DNA of 64,000 nt. It comes from Actinomycetota bacterium (GTDB lineage Bacteria > Actinomycetota > Actinomycetes > S36-B12 > CAIYMF01). How positions within the stretch are numbered: the first letter of the stretch is position 1; every line of letters starts with the position of its first letter. The notes beneath the pieces are model-generated. The model saw only the letters and a list, made by a program, of their open reading frames with translations. It searched no databases and was not told where the DNA came from. Position numbers and translations under genes: made by a program. The stretch spans positions 17,781-81,780 of the forward strand of contig JAPLAU010000015.1 of NCBI GenBank assembly GCA_026393115.1, written 5' to 3'. This document shows, piece by piece, positions 46,294 through 54,988 of the stretch.

Positions 46294-47429
46294 GCAGACA
46301 GTCCTCCGCCACTGCTTCCGCCCGAGTCGGGCGCATCGGTAGGCGGATTGAGAAGTCGTTCCTCAAAGATCTTCACGATCGCGGGAACGGTGGTCTTGCC
46401 CTCGACCGGAATCTGGGCGCCATCGGGTTGCGGAAAGTACACGCCGATGAACAGCGGGCCCCGCTTGAGATACACAACGACCGACGACGACGTTGTGCCG
46501 CTGCTGTCGGTGCGCTCGATTCGGTAGGCGAGTCGGTCAACGCCCTCGGTCTTATCCCACGAAGCATCAGCATCGGGGGTGATGCGGGTGGTGGACGTCG
46601 TTCCGGTCGTTGGGTCAGTGACCGGGTCTGTCGAACATGACGCCGCGGTTGACTTCAGTTCGTCGAATGCCTGGGCGGTCGCGTCAGCCGACTTGTAACG
46701 CACAGCTTCGGTGCTCAGTGCAGCAAGAGTGCTCTGGACGTCAAGAGCGGCAACCTGCAGTCGTGCGGCGCGCAGAGCCTCGCTGGGATACGTCGCGCCT
46801 TCGCAGAGGTCAAGTGTGACCTGGCCATCGACTTCACCACCGCCAGGAATCGGCCCGACGAAATAGGTCTCGGGCACATCCTTTTGCCGCACCACGAGGT
46901 TTGCCAGCAGAGCGTCGGTGGGATTGACGGGTGTCTGGGGAGTGGACCCTGACGGTGACGGCGTCGGCGTCGGCTGTGGCGAATTCCCAGACGGCGACGG
47001 TGTGCTGGGAGTGGGGGAGGTGCTCGCTGAGGGAGTTGGGGTGGGCTGCGCTGTCTTCGAGTCATTGCTGTGTGGTCGGAAGATCACCGCGGCAATCAAC
47101 GCCACTACAACTGCCGCAGCGATGGCCCCGATTACCCAGCGCTTGGCGCTTCGAGGAGGGCTGGAGATCGTCTCTTGGATGACGGGCCAAGCGACCACCG
47201 GCGGGGGAGGAGGCGGAGTAGCCGCTGATCCCCACTCGGGTGGGGGTGGAGGGGTGGGGGCGTGGCCGGTGGGGGGCGGCCCGTATGTTCCTCTCGCCAT
47301 GACGGGGCCAGAAGCGTCGCCAAAGGTGTCGGCCGTCCACTCGGACCCGGAGTACCAACGGTGTTGCCCGCTGAACCAAGGATCGGGGTGCCAACCTAGC
47401 GGGGTACTTCCGGGAACCTGCTCGGTCAT
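46290..47429 (-). CDS. DUF2510 domain membrane protein with Pro/Ser/Thr-rich linker
   Basis: A 379-residue protein. Residues 11-32 (GWHPDP, HRWYSGSEW) are a DUF2510 motif, followed by a proline-rich cytoplasmic stretch, one membrane helix (about 98-117), a Ser/Thr/Pro linker (125-180) and an extracellular domain of about 190 residues of unknown type with two cysteines likely to pair. Overlaps the convergent CsoR gene by four bases. A cell-envelope or sensory role is possible; no function is assigned. Confidence 0.85.
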   Translation of the reverse strand: MTEQVPGSTPLGWHPDPWFSGQHRWYSGSEWTADTFGDASGPVMARGTYGPPPTGHAPTPPPPPEWGSAATPPPPPPVVAWPVIQETISSPPRSAKRWVIGAIAAAVVVALIAAVIFRPHSNDSKTAQPTPTPSASTSPTPSTPSPSGNSPQPTPTPSPSGSTPQTPVNPTDALLANLVVRQKDVPETYFVGPIPGGGEVDGQVTLDLCEGATYPSEALRAARLQVAALDVQSTLAALSTEAVRYKSADATAQAFDELKSTAASCSTDPVTDPTTGTTSTTRITPDADASWDKTEGVDRLAYRIERTDSSGTTSSSVVVYLKRGPLFIGVYFPQPDGAQIPVEGKTTVPAIVKIFEERLLNPPTDAPDSGGSSGGGLSA

Positions 47430-47469
47430 TATTCATCCTCACGCGTGGTGTGAACCAACCTTGTGCCCT

Positions 47470-47487
47470 GTTAGAGGATTCTCTAAC
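47470..47487. promoter_or_regulatory. Perfect 18-base palindromic hairpin GTTAGAG-GATT-CTCTAAC
   Basis: Seven-base arms with a four-base spacer, 41 bases upstream of the DUF2510 start and about 147 bases upstream of the MoxR start, in their shared 204-base intergenic region. It is placed like an operator rather than a terminator because transcription diverges here. The regulator is not known. Confidence 0.4.
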
Positions 47488-47633
47488 CCTGCAGACTTCA
47501 TCGGACCACGGGTTCGGGTTTCACGGAACAACCAGGGGTACTAACTCGTCAATCCATTACCAGCACCGTGCGTGGTTCTGACATTGCAGTGAGATTGTGT
47601 CAGTTACACCTTCGTTCCCTAGGAGTACAACAG

Positions 47634-48716
47634 ATGGAATCAGACGCCTCGACCCCCGCGCCCCCCACGGGTGCCCCTCGCGATCTCAACGCACCGCGTG
47701 CGACCACGGTCGATCATGCGGCGCTCCTTGAGGATGCACTCTTTCAGGTGAAGCGAGTGGTTGTCGGACAGGACCGGCTCGTTGAACGTGCCTTCCTATG
47801 CCTGTTGGCCAATGGCCACTGCCTCATCGAAGGCGTGCCCGGACTGGCCAAGACGCTCACCGTGTCGACGCTGGCCACCGTCGTCGGTGGGCAATTCTCG
47901 CGTTTGCAGTTCACTCCCGACCTCGTTCCCGCCGACGTGGTCGGTACGCGCATCTGGCGTCCGTCACGCGAAGAGTTCGACATTGAGTGGGGTCCGGTCT
48001 TCGCCAACATTGTGTTGGCCGACGAAATCAACCGGGCGCCAGCGAAGGTGCAGGCGGCACTGCTTGAGGTGATGGCCGAGCGCCAGGTGTCGATCGGTGG
48101 GCACACGCGGCCGGTGCCGACACCCTTCCTGGTGCTCGCCACGCAGAACCCCATCGAAAGTGAAGGCGTCTATGCGCTTCCCGAGGCGCAGCGCGACCGG
48201 TTCCTGATGCAGGTCGTGGTGACCCACCCGAATTATCAGGAAGAGACGGCTATCGCCTCTCGCATGAGTGTGCATCCGCCGAAGGCTGAGCAGGTGCTCA
48301 GCCTGGAGCAGTTGCAGGCGCTTCAGGCCGAAGTTGACGCCGTGTTCGTGCACCATGCGGTGCAGGACTACGCCGTGCGTCTTGTCATGGCCACCCGTGA
48401 GCCGGCCGTTCACGGTATGCCCGATCTCGCACCCTTCATCGCACTGGGTGCAAGCCCGCGTGGCACCCTCGGCCTGCTTGCCGCCGGTCGGGCACTTGCC
48501 GTACTTCGTGGGCGGCGCTTCCTTGTTCCGCAGGACATCTTCGACGTGGCACCGGAAGTGTTGCGCCACCGCGTCATGTTGTCGTACGAGGCACTCGCAC
48601 AGGGAGTAACGGTCGACAGCGTGCTCACTCGCATTTTGTCGACAGTCACTGCGCCCACAGTGCGATCGCAGCCCGATATCGCAGGTGGCGACACCGCAGT
48701 TTTGGCCGTCGGATGA
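47634..48716 (+). CDS. MoxR family AAA+ ATPase
   Basis: A 360-residue AAA+ ATPase. GVPGLAKT (67-74) is Walker A, VLADEINRAPAKVQAALLEVM contains Walker B, and FLVLATQNPIESEGVYALPEAQRDRF is sensor 1 with its flanks. The ATG at 47634 follows AGGAG and gives the usual length. It is first gene of an overlapping MoxR-DUF58-VWA operon; MoxR proteins act as chaperones activating VWA-domain partners at the membrane. Confidence 0.95.
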   Translation: MESDASTPAPPTGAPRDLNAPRATTVDHAALLEDALFQVKRVVVGQDRLVERAFLCLLANGHCLIEGVPGLAKTLTVSTLATVVGGQFSRLQFTPDLVPADVVGTRIWRPSREEFDIEWGPVFANIVLADEINRAPAKVQAALLEVMAERQVSIGGHTRPVPTPFLVLATQNPIESEGVYALPEAQRDRFLMQVVVTHPNYQEETAIASRMSVHPPKAEQVLSLEQLQALQAEVDAVFVHHAVQDYAVRLVMATREPAVHGMPDLAPFIALGASPRGTLGLLAAGRALAVLRGRRFLVPQDIFDVAPEVLRHRVMLSYEALAQGVTVDSVLTRILSTVTAPTVRSQPDIAGGDTAVLAVG

Positions 48717-49672
48717 GTTTAGACACTCCTCGTATGTCGGAACCGGTCGCCGATCAGGTCGGCCGGGCCGCGGTACTGCGCACGCTCGAGCTCGAAGTAA
48801 TTCGTCGACTCGATGGTCGCGTATCCGGAGACCATCACACGACGGCGCTTGGTCCAGGAAGTGAGCGCGCCGGTGCTCGTGAATACCAGCCAGGTGACGA
48901 TGCGCGTCGTATTGACTGGAGTTTGACCGCGCGGTCGCACGCAACTCATGTGCGCACGACCGAGGCCGATCGCGAACTCGAAACATGGGTGGTGGCAGAC
49001 CGATCGGCCAGCCTTGACTTCGGAACGGCGATGCGTGAGAAGCGTGACGTCGTCTTGGCAACGGCGGCAGCAATCGGAGTGATGACCGGGCGCGCCGGAA
49101 ATCGTTTCGGAGTGTTGGCGTGCGGTGGTCCGGCGTTGATCCGTCGGCCACCAGCGAGCGGCCGTAGTGCCATGCTCGCCGCGCTTTCTGCACTGTATGA
49201 CACTCCTCGTTACGCGGGAGGACCGGAGAACTCGACCGATCTCACTGCTGCCCTCACCATCCTTCCGCGGCTGCAACCTCGTCGCGGGCAGGTCGTGGTG
49301 GTGTCTGATTTCCTCGACGGATCTAACTGGGCTCGAGCACTGCGGGCGCTTGCAGTTCGCCACCAAGTGATCGCCGTCCACGTCACTGATCCGCGCGAAC
49401 TCGAACTTCCCGATGTGGGGATGCTCGGGCTCGTCGACCCCGAAACGGGTCGAGTCGTGCACGTACAGACGCGATCGGCCCAGTTGCGCGCACGCTATGC
49501 CGAAGCAGCGCGCGTTCGTTCCGCCGAGATCGCTTCGTCCATTCGCGCAGGCGGTGCCGAGTACCTCGCCGTCTCAACGGATCGTGACTGGCTCGGTGAC
49601 GTCATCGCCTTCACCACTGGCGATCGCCGAGCGGCATTGGTATCCCACCGAAACCGTGGAGTAAACCCGTGA
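48713..49672 (+). CDS. DUF58 domain protein
   Basis: A 319-residue DUF58 protein: GSERAGAREYQPGDDARRID followed by WSLTARSHATHVRTTEADRE is the family signature, and a degenerate VWA-like fold follows. It overlaps MoxR upstream (ATGA) and the VWA gene downstream (GTGA), so the three are translated together. The trio resembles Bat (aerotolerance) operons of unknown molecular function. Confidence 0.94.
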   Translation: MSLDTPRMSEPVADQVGRAAVLRTLELEVIRRLDGRVSGDHHTTALGPGSERAGAREYQPGDDARRIDWSLTARSHATHVRTTEADRELETWVVADRSASLDFGTAMREKRDVVLATAAAIGVMTGRAGNRFGVLACGGPALIRRPPASGRSAMLAALSALYDTPRYAGGPENSTDLTAALTILPRLQPRRGQVVVVSDFLDGSNWARALRALAVRHQVIAVHVTDPRELELPDVGMLGLVDPETGRVVHVQTRSAQLRARYAEAARVRSAEIASSIRAGGAEYLAVSTDRDWLGDVIAFTTGDRRAALVSHRNRGVNP

Positions 49673-50637
49673 CTTTCCTTTCCACTTGGCGGCTTGTGCT
49701 GCTCGTCATCCCGATCGCCCTGGCGGTCGCGTACTTCTTCATGTTGCGTCGTCGCCAGGAAGTGTCGGCCCGATTCACCAGTGTTGATTTGTTGGCATCG
49801 GTTGCGCCCAAGCGCACTGGATGGCAACGACACATTCCGTGGGTGGCACTACTCGCCGCTGTCGGAGTTGGAGCTATTGCCTTCGCGCAGCCCGCGTGGG
49901 CGATGAAGGTGCCGAAGGAGCGCGCCACGATCATGCTGACGCTCGACACTTCGGCGTCGATGTCTTCCGATGACGTGTCACCGACTCGCCTCGCTGCAGC
50001 CCAACAGGCCGCGCGTAATTTCGTGTCGCAACTTCCGGCGACTCTTCAGGTCGGACTGGTGACCTTCGATCGCAATGCCAAGCTTGCCCTTCCGCCGACG
50101 ACCGACCGTGCCGCACTTACGTCTGCAATCGATGCGATGGCGATGGGAACCGGAACCGCCACAGGATCTGGACTTGATCTGGCGCTACAAGCCATTGCTG
50201 GTGTACCGCCAGCGGCTGACGGCACGAAGGCTCCTGCTGCCATCGTGCTGATGAGCGACGGCACGCCGACGGTCGGATCCGGAAACCTTGATCCTGATCA
50301 ATCCGTGCAGGAATCGGCCACGCGAGCGAAGGATGCCGGTGTTCCTGTGACCACGATCGCGTTCGGAACCGACAACGGAACTGTCACGGTCGATGGCCGT
50401 ACGATTCCGGTTCCTTACGACCCTGCGGCTATGGCATCCATTGCAGAGGCCACGGGTGGAAGCACCTTCACCGCGCAGACCGCGTCCGAACTCGGCTCGG
50501 TGTACGACGAGATCGGCGGCAGTGTCGGGTACGACACCCAGACCGTCGAACTCACCGTTGCCTTCGCCGGCCTGGCGTTTCTGCTGGCCTCACTTGCGGC
50601 CGCGGCAGCACTGCTCTGGAATCAGCGCATCGCGTAA
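49669..50637 (+). CDS. VWA domain membrane protein (BatA-like)
   Basis: A 322-residue protein with membrane helices near 7-25 and 57-75, a VWA domain with MIDAS residues D93, S95 and S97 in DTSASMS, and a C-terminal helix (about 296-316). This is the BatA/YwmD-like layout. GTG start overlapping the DUF58 stop. The MoxR ATPase probably remodels or inserts metal into this protein. Confidence 0.93.
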   Translation: MTFLSTWRLVLLVIPIALAVAYFFMLRRRQEVSARFTSVDLLASVAPKRTGWQRHIPWVALLAAVGVGAIAFAQPAWAMKVPKERATIMLTLDTSASMSSDDVSPTRLAAAQQAARNFVSQLPATLQVGLVTFDRNAKLALPPTTDRAALTSAIDAMAMGTGTATGSGLDLALQAIAGVPPAADGTKAPAAIVLMSDGTPTVGSGNLDPDQSVQESATRAKDAGVPVTTIAFGTDNGTVTVDGRTIPVPYDPAAMASIAEATGGSTFTAQTASELGSVYDEIGGSVGYDTQTVELTVAFAGLAFLLASLAAAAALLWNQRIA

Positions 50638-50664
50638 CTGCCTGAAGCGGGACCCTCTTCTATG

Positions 50665-50722
50665 AGCGAAAAGCGCCCGGTTCGGGTCGTATTTGCTCAC
50701 AGAAGGGGGTTTTCGCTGTGAG
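50665..50722. terminator. Nested inverted repeats between convergent genes
   Basis: AGCGAAAA (50665-50672) pairs with TTTTCGCT (50710-50717). Alternatively CTCACAG (50696-50702) pairs with CTGTGAG (50716-50722), and CCCG-GTT-CGGG (50676-50686) is a small inner hairpin. They fill the gap between the VWA gene and the convergent EamA gene, fitting a bidirectional terminator. Confidence 0.55.
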
Positions 50723-50744
50723 GGACAGTTCGGGGTTGAGGGGT

Positions 50745-51623
50745 TCAGCGTGACTCGCGGACGAGCAGCACGCCTAGTGAACTGATCGCGAAGCCGACGA
50801 GCGCGAGTGGTGGAAGAGTTTGTCCGAAGAGGACGAAGCCCATGACCAAGGTCACGGGTGGCACGAGGAAGTAGAGACTGGAGAATCCCGACGCAGTACC
50901 GCGGCGTAGAAGCCAGAACATCAGCAGCACGGCGCCGATGGAGAGTGCGAACACCATCCAGATGAGAGCGCCGATGAGTTGGGGTGTCCAGTCGACGGGG
51001 CGGTGATCAAAGGCCGCAGCAAGCACAACGAGCACCACTGTTGCGGCGGCGTATTGCACGGCAGTACCGGGCAGCATCGCAATTCCGCCGCCCCACTTCT
51101 TCTGTAACAAAGTGGCGATGGTGGATGCGATCAGCGCGATGATCGCGGCGGCGACAGCGATCGGTTGATATGCGGAATCTCCGGTCGATCCGAGCCCGGG
51201 CTCAAGAACGATCAGCGCACCCATGAGGCCCAGCGCGATACCCGTCCATTGGCGTGGCATGAGTCGTTCACCGAGTAGCGGGCCGGCGAGAGCGGCGACA
51301 CAGACAGGTTGCAGACAAACGATCAGCGCCGAGACTGCAACAGGAAGTCCATGGTCGATCGAGACGAAGACTCCGCCGAGATAGCAGGTGTGGAGGAGGA
51401 TCCCGATGATGGTGGAGCGCTCGTACGCGACTCGTTTGCGCGGCCATGAGGAGCGCGTTACGAGTGCGAGTAGGGCGAGCGCCGCCGCGGCCAGCGAGAG
51501 TCTGATGGCGAGCAAGGTGAAGGGCGGCGCATAGGGCAGTCCATAGCGAGCACCAATGAACCCGGTACTCCACACGAGAACAAACGCGATGGGAGCAAGT
51601 CGCTCAGCCCACCGTGATCGCAT
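50745..51623 (-). CDS. EamA/DMT superfamily transporter
   Basis: A 292-residue integral membrane protein with ten predicted helices in two EamA repeats; FVLVWSTGFIGARYGLPYAPP and LAVRLSL-like LAIRLSLAAAALALLAL open the first repeat, and YFLVPPVTLVMGFVLFGQTLPP lies in the second. Members export amino acids, metabolites or drugs. ATG start at 51621-51623. The substrate is unknown. Confidence 0.92.
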   Translation of the reverse strand: MRSRWAERLAPIAFVLVWSTGFIGARYGLPYAPPFTLLAIRLSLAAAALALLALVTRSSWPRKRVAYERSTIIGILLHTCYLGGVFVSIDHGLPVAVSALIVCLQPVCVAALAGPLLGERLMPRQWTGIALGLMGALIVLEPGLGSTGDSAYQPIAVAAAIIALIASTIATLLQKKWGGGIAMLPGTAVQYAAATVVLVVLAAAFDHRPVDWTPQLIGALIWMVFALSIGAVLLMFWLLRRGTASGFSSLYFLVPPVTLVMGFVLFGQTLPPLALVGFAISSLGVLLVRESR

Positions 51624-51675
51624 CGCTCCAGCCTAGGCGTGTCTGGTTCGATTGACGTGGGTGGACACTGGTGCC

Positions 51676-52197
51676 ATGTCTGGCGAAATCGTCACGGAGC
51701 GTTTAGCTCTGCGCCCACTCACCGGCGATGAAGCGAGCGCAGTGGTGGCGGGCACGCGCGAGGGCCGCACCTGGGCGCACGATTACCCCACCGAGGGTGA
51801 CATCGTCGTGAGTCGGCTACTTCTCCTTGCTCCCGATTTGCCGCCGACGGACTTCGGCACGTATCAGGTGGTCCGGCGCGACACGGGAATCGTGGTGGGC
51901 GGCGTGGGCTTTAAGGGTTCGCCTCGCGACGGAGTGGTTGAGGTGGGCTACGGACTGGCGCCCAGCGCTCGTGGGGCTGGTCTTGCCACCGAGGCTGTTT
52001 TGGGGCTCGTCACCTTCGCACGTTCGCGCCCCGAAATTGCCGTGGTCGAAGCTGATACCGAGCCTGGAAATGAGGCCAGCCAACAGGTGTTGGTGCGTGC
52101 GGGTTTCGAACTTGCAGGAACCCGCGATGGTCGGCCCCTGTTTCAACTGACACTGGCAGATAAGGGCGTCGATAATGGCGCGATGGAGCAACGGTGA
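51676..52197 (+). CDS. GNAT family N-acetyltransferase
   Basis: A 173-residue acetyltransferase. TERLALRPLTGDEA opens the RimJ/RimL-like fold. VEVGYGLAPSARGAGLATEAV is the acetyl-CoA pyrophosphate-binding motif A, and EPGNEASQQVLVRAGFELAG is motif B. ATG 51676 is preferred; GTG and TTG codons lie just upstream. Its stop overlaps the kinase start (GTGA). The acetyl acceptor is unknown. Confidence 0.88.
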   Translation: MSGEIVTERLALRPLTGDEASAVVAGTREGRTWAHDYPTEGDIVVSRLLLLAPDLPPTDFGTYQVVRRDTGIVVGGVGFKGSPRDGVVEVGYGLAPSARGAGLATEAVLGLVTFARSRPEIAVVEADTEPGNEASQQVLVRAGFELAGTRDGRPLFQLTLADKGVDNGAMEQR

Positions 52198-53615
52198 TCG
52201 TCCTCGCGATTGATCAGGGCACGTCGGGCACCAAGGCCATCGTGGTCGATGGTGACGGCGCAGTGCTTGCCATGGCGGAAGAGCCGGTGCGACCGGTCTA
52301 TCTACATGGTGGGGGAGTCGAGCAGGAGCCGAACGAGTTGTTGAACTCGGTGTTGGCTGCGGGCCAACGTGCTGTGGATAGCGCAGGTGTACTTCCCGAT
52401 CACGTCGCGCTCGCCAACCAGGGTGAGACTGTGCTCGCGTGGAATCCCACTACGGGGAAGCCGTTATCGCAGGCGATCGTCTGGCAGGACCGACGTTCCG
52501 AGCAGTTGTGTCTCGACCGAGCTGAGCACGCCGATCTGATTGCAGCGCGAACAGGTTTGGTGCTCGATCCGTATTTCAGTGCACCGAAGATGGCGTGGTT
52601 GCGCGCCAACGTCACACGTGAAGGAATCGTCACCACCACGGATTCGTGGATCGTGCATCACCTCACGGGCGAGTTGGTCACTGACGTCTCAACCGCGAGT
52701 CGCTCATTGCTGATGAACATCGACGCTGTGGCGTGGGATCCTGAGCTACTCGACGTTTTTGGTTTCGGCACCGAGGTACTCCCTCGACTGGTGGCGTGTG
52801 ACGAAACCGTCGGAAGTACCACGGCATTTGGACGCGCGGCGAGTGTGACCGGATTGATCGTCGACCAGCAGGCAGCGTTGTTCGCCGAGGCGTGCCTATC
52901 GGTGGGCGATGCGAAGTGCACGTACGGAACCGGCGCCTTCTTGCTCGCGAACACTGGCGAACAGGCAGTGCGCTCGGCGAACGGGCTCACCTCCTCGGTG
53001 GCGTGGACCGTTCGTGGTCGCACCGATCGCTGCCTTGATGGACAGGTGTACACGGCGGCTTCGGCGCTTCGTTGGCTCGCTGACCTGGGAGTATTGAGCG
53101 ACGCGAGTTCACTCGATGTCGAGTGCGGCGACGACAGTGGTGGCGTGCTCTTTGTGCCGGGACTGGCCGGTCTCGCCGCGCCGTGGTGGGAACCGGCCGC
53201 CTGCGGTGCATTGGTAGGAATGGGATTGGCCAGTTCACGTGGCCATGTCGTGCGCGCGGTTGTTGAGGGCATTGCGGCGCAGGTGGCTGATCTTGCCGAT
53301 GTGGTCGCTCGCGATCTCGGCCGCCCGCTCACGCACTTGCGCGTCGACGGTGGGCTGACCCGCTCGAAGGTATTGATGCAAGCACAAGCCGACCTGCTAC
53401 AGATTCCGATTGAGGTGTATCCGAGTCCACACGCCACGGCTCTGGGTGCCGCGGCACTGGCGCGTATTGCTGCCGACCCGACTCTTAGTCCGATCGATGC
53501 TGTCTCGCAATGGACACCGTTGGCCGTGATCGAACCGCGTTGGTCTGCCGATCGGGCAGCTGAGTTCCTCGGGCGGTGGCGCGCCGCCGTTGATGCGGCT
53601 CGGAGTCTGGCATGA
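52194..53615 (+). CDS. FGGY carbohydrate kinase, glycerol-kinase-like
   Basis: A 473-residue FGGY kinase. IDQGTSGTKAIVVDGDG is the N-terminal phosphate loop, and DQQAALFAEACLSVGDAKCTYGTGAF and LRVDGGLTRSKVLMQ are the adenosine and catalytic motifs. ALANQGETVLAWNPTTGKPL resembles the glycerol kinase pattern. The following two genes resemble glycerol-3-phosphate dehydrogenase subunits, so glycerol or a related polyol is the likely substrate. Family certain, substrate inferred. Confidence 0.88.
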   Translation: MIVLAIDQGTSGTKAIVVDGDGAVLAMAEEPVRPVYLHGGGVEQEPNELLNSVLAAGQRAVDSAGVLPDHVALANQGETVLAWNPTTGKPLSQAIVWQDRRSEQLCLDRAEHADLIAARTGLVLDPYFSAPKMAWLRANVTREGIVTTTDSWIVHHLTGELVTDVSTASRSLLMNIDAVAWDPELLDVFGFGTEVLPRLVACDETVGSTTAFGRAASVTGLIVDQQAALFAEACLSVGDAKCTYGTGAFLLANTGEQAVRSANGLTSSVAWTVRGRTDRCLDGQVYTAASALRWLADLGVLSDASSLDVECGDDSGGVLFVPGLAGLAAPWWEPAACGALVGMGLASSRGHVVRAVVEGIAAQVADLADVVARDLGRPLTHLRVDGGLTRSKVLMQAQADLLQIPIEVYPSPHATALGAAALARIAADPTLSPIDAVSQWTPLAVIEPRWSADRAAEFLGRWRAAVDAARSLA

Positions 53616-54988
53616 CGGTGCACGATGTGGCGGTCATCGGAGCGGGTGTGGTGGGGTGCGCGGTCGCTCGCGAACTGAGCGGTCTGGGACTCGACGTTGT
53701 TCTCATCGACTCACGAGCTGATGTCGGCGACGGCACGAGCAAAGCGAATACGGCCATCTTGCACACAGGCTTTGATGCGGTTCCCGGAAGTCTGGAAGCG
53801 CGACTCGTGGCTCGCGGCTACGAGTTGCTGTCCGACTACGCCGTTGCCTGCGGCATTCCGGTTGAACACACCGGTGCGGTTCTCGTTGCGTGGACCGACC
53901 ACGAACTGGAAGTGCTACCGAAACTACGCGAGAAGGCTGTACTCAATGGGTATCTCGCGTGTGAACTGATTACCGCAGATGAGGTGCGCCACCTCCTTCC
54001 GTCGCTCGCCCCCGGAGCACTCGGCGGACTCACCGTGCCCGGCGAGTCGATCATCTGCCCGTGGACTACTCCCCTTGCCTACGCCACCGAGGCACTCGCA
54101 CGCGGAACCGTGCTGGCGCTGTCGACGTCGGTGTCAGCGATCGAGGTACACGACGACTCAACAGTGCTGCGCACGAATCGCGCTCCGATTGAGTGTCGGT
54201 GGGTCATCAACGCAGCGGGACTAGGCGCCGATTACCTCGATGCGATGTTCGGACATCACCGATTCACGGTTACTCCACGACGCGGTGAACTCTTAGTGTT
54301 CGACAAGCAGGCGCGCGCCCTGGTAGATCGAATCGTGTTGCCTGTGCCCACCGAACGCGGCAAGGGAGTGCTGATCAGCCCCACGATCTTCGGCAACGTA
54401 ATGCTGGGTCCGACATCGCAACCCATCGACGATCGAAGTGACACGTCGACCTCTGAAGAGGGTTTTGATCTTCTCTGTGAGAAGGGGCGCCGGCTGATGC
54501 CCCAACTGCTCGATGAAGAGGTGACCGCGGCCTACACCGGTTTGCGCGCCTCGACCGAATTCAGCGATTACGTCATCGACATCGAAGTGGCTCAGCGGTA
54601 TGTGCTGGTGGGCGGAATCCGATCAACGGGACTCACCGCATCGCTGGCCATTGCTGAGTACGCGGCGCAACTACTTGCTGACGCGGGGCTCGCCATGAAG
54701 CCGCGAAACGACTTACCGCCGCCGCCTGTGATGCCGAACCTCGGTGAGGCGTTCGCTCGTCCCTACGAAAGCGATGACCTGATCGCCGCCGATCCTGAAT
54801 ACGGACAGATTGTGTGCTTCTGCGAACGCGTCACACGCGGCGAGATTCGCGACGCCTTTGCCTCGCCTATTCCACCGGCCGATCTTGACGGATTGCGTCG
54901 CCGCACGCGCGCGCAGATGGGTCGTTGCCAAGGTTTCTACTGCGGGGCTCAGATCGAGCAGTTGCTTGAGGCAGGTCGCAGACAATGA
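53612..54988 (+). CDS. FAD-dependent dehydrogenase with BFD-type [2Fe-2S] domain (GlpA-like)
   Basis: A 458-residue flavoprotein. GAGVVG (10-15) begins the FAD-binding fold of the DAO/GlpA group, with VINAAGLGADYLDAMFG in the middle. The C-terminal 60 residues form a BFD-like iron-sulfur domain with C402, C404, C439 and C444 (C-x-C-x34-C-x4-C). This is the layout of anaerobic-type glycerol-3-phosphate dehydrogenase subunit A. It overlaps the kinase before it and the oxidoreductase after it. Confidence 0.9.
   Translation: MTVHDVAVIGAGVVGCAVARELSGLGLDVVLIDSRADVGDGTSKANTAILHTGFDAVPGSLEARLVARGYELLSDYAVACGIPVEHTGAVLVAWTDHELEVLPKLREKAVLNGYLACELITADEVRHLLPSLAPGALGGLTVPGESIICPWTTPLAYATEALARGTVLALSTSVSAIEVHDDSTVLRTNRAPIECRWVINAAGLGADYLDAMFGHHRFTVTPRRGELLVFDKQARALVDRIVLPVPTERGKGVLISPTIFGNVMLGPTSQPIDDRSDTSTSEEGFDLLCEKGRRLMPQLLDEEVTAAYTGLRASTEFSDYVIDIEVAQRYVLVGGIRSTGLTASLAIAEYAAQLLADAGLAMKPRNDLPPPPVMPNLGEAFARPYESDDLIAADPEYGQIVCFCERVTRGEIRDAFASPIPPADLDGLRRRTRAQMGRCQGFYCGAQIEQLLEAGRRQ

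Noticed and set aside
46930..47280. Repeat-rich DNA in the DUF2510 gene
   Set aside because: Explained by Pro/Ser/Thr-rich protein segments on the minus strand; no regular repeat-spacer structure, so not a CRISPR array.
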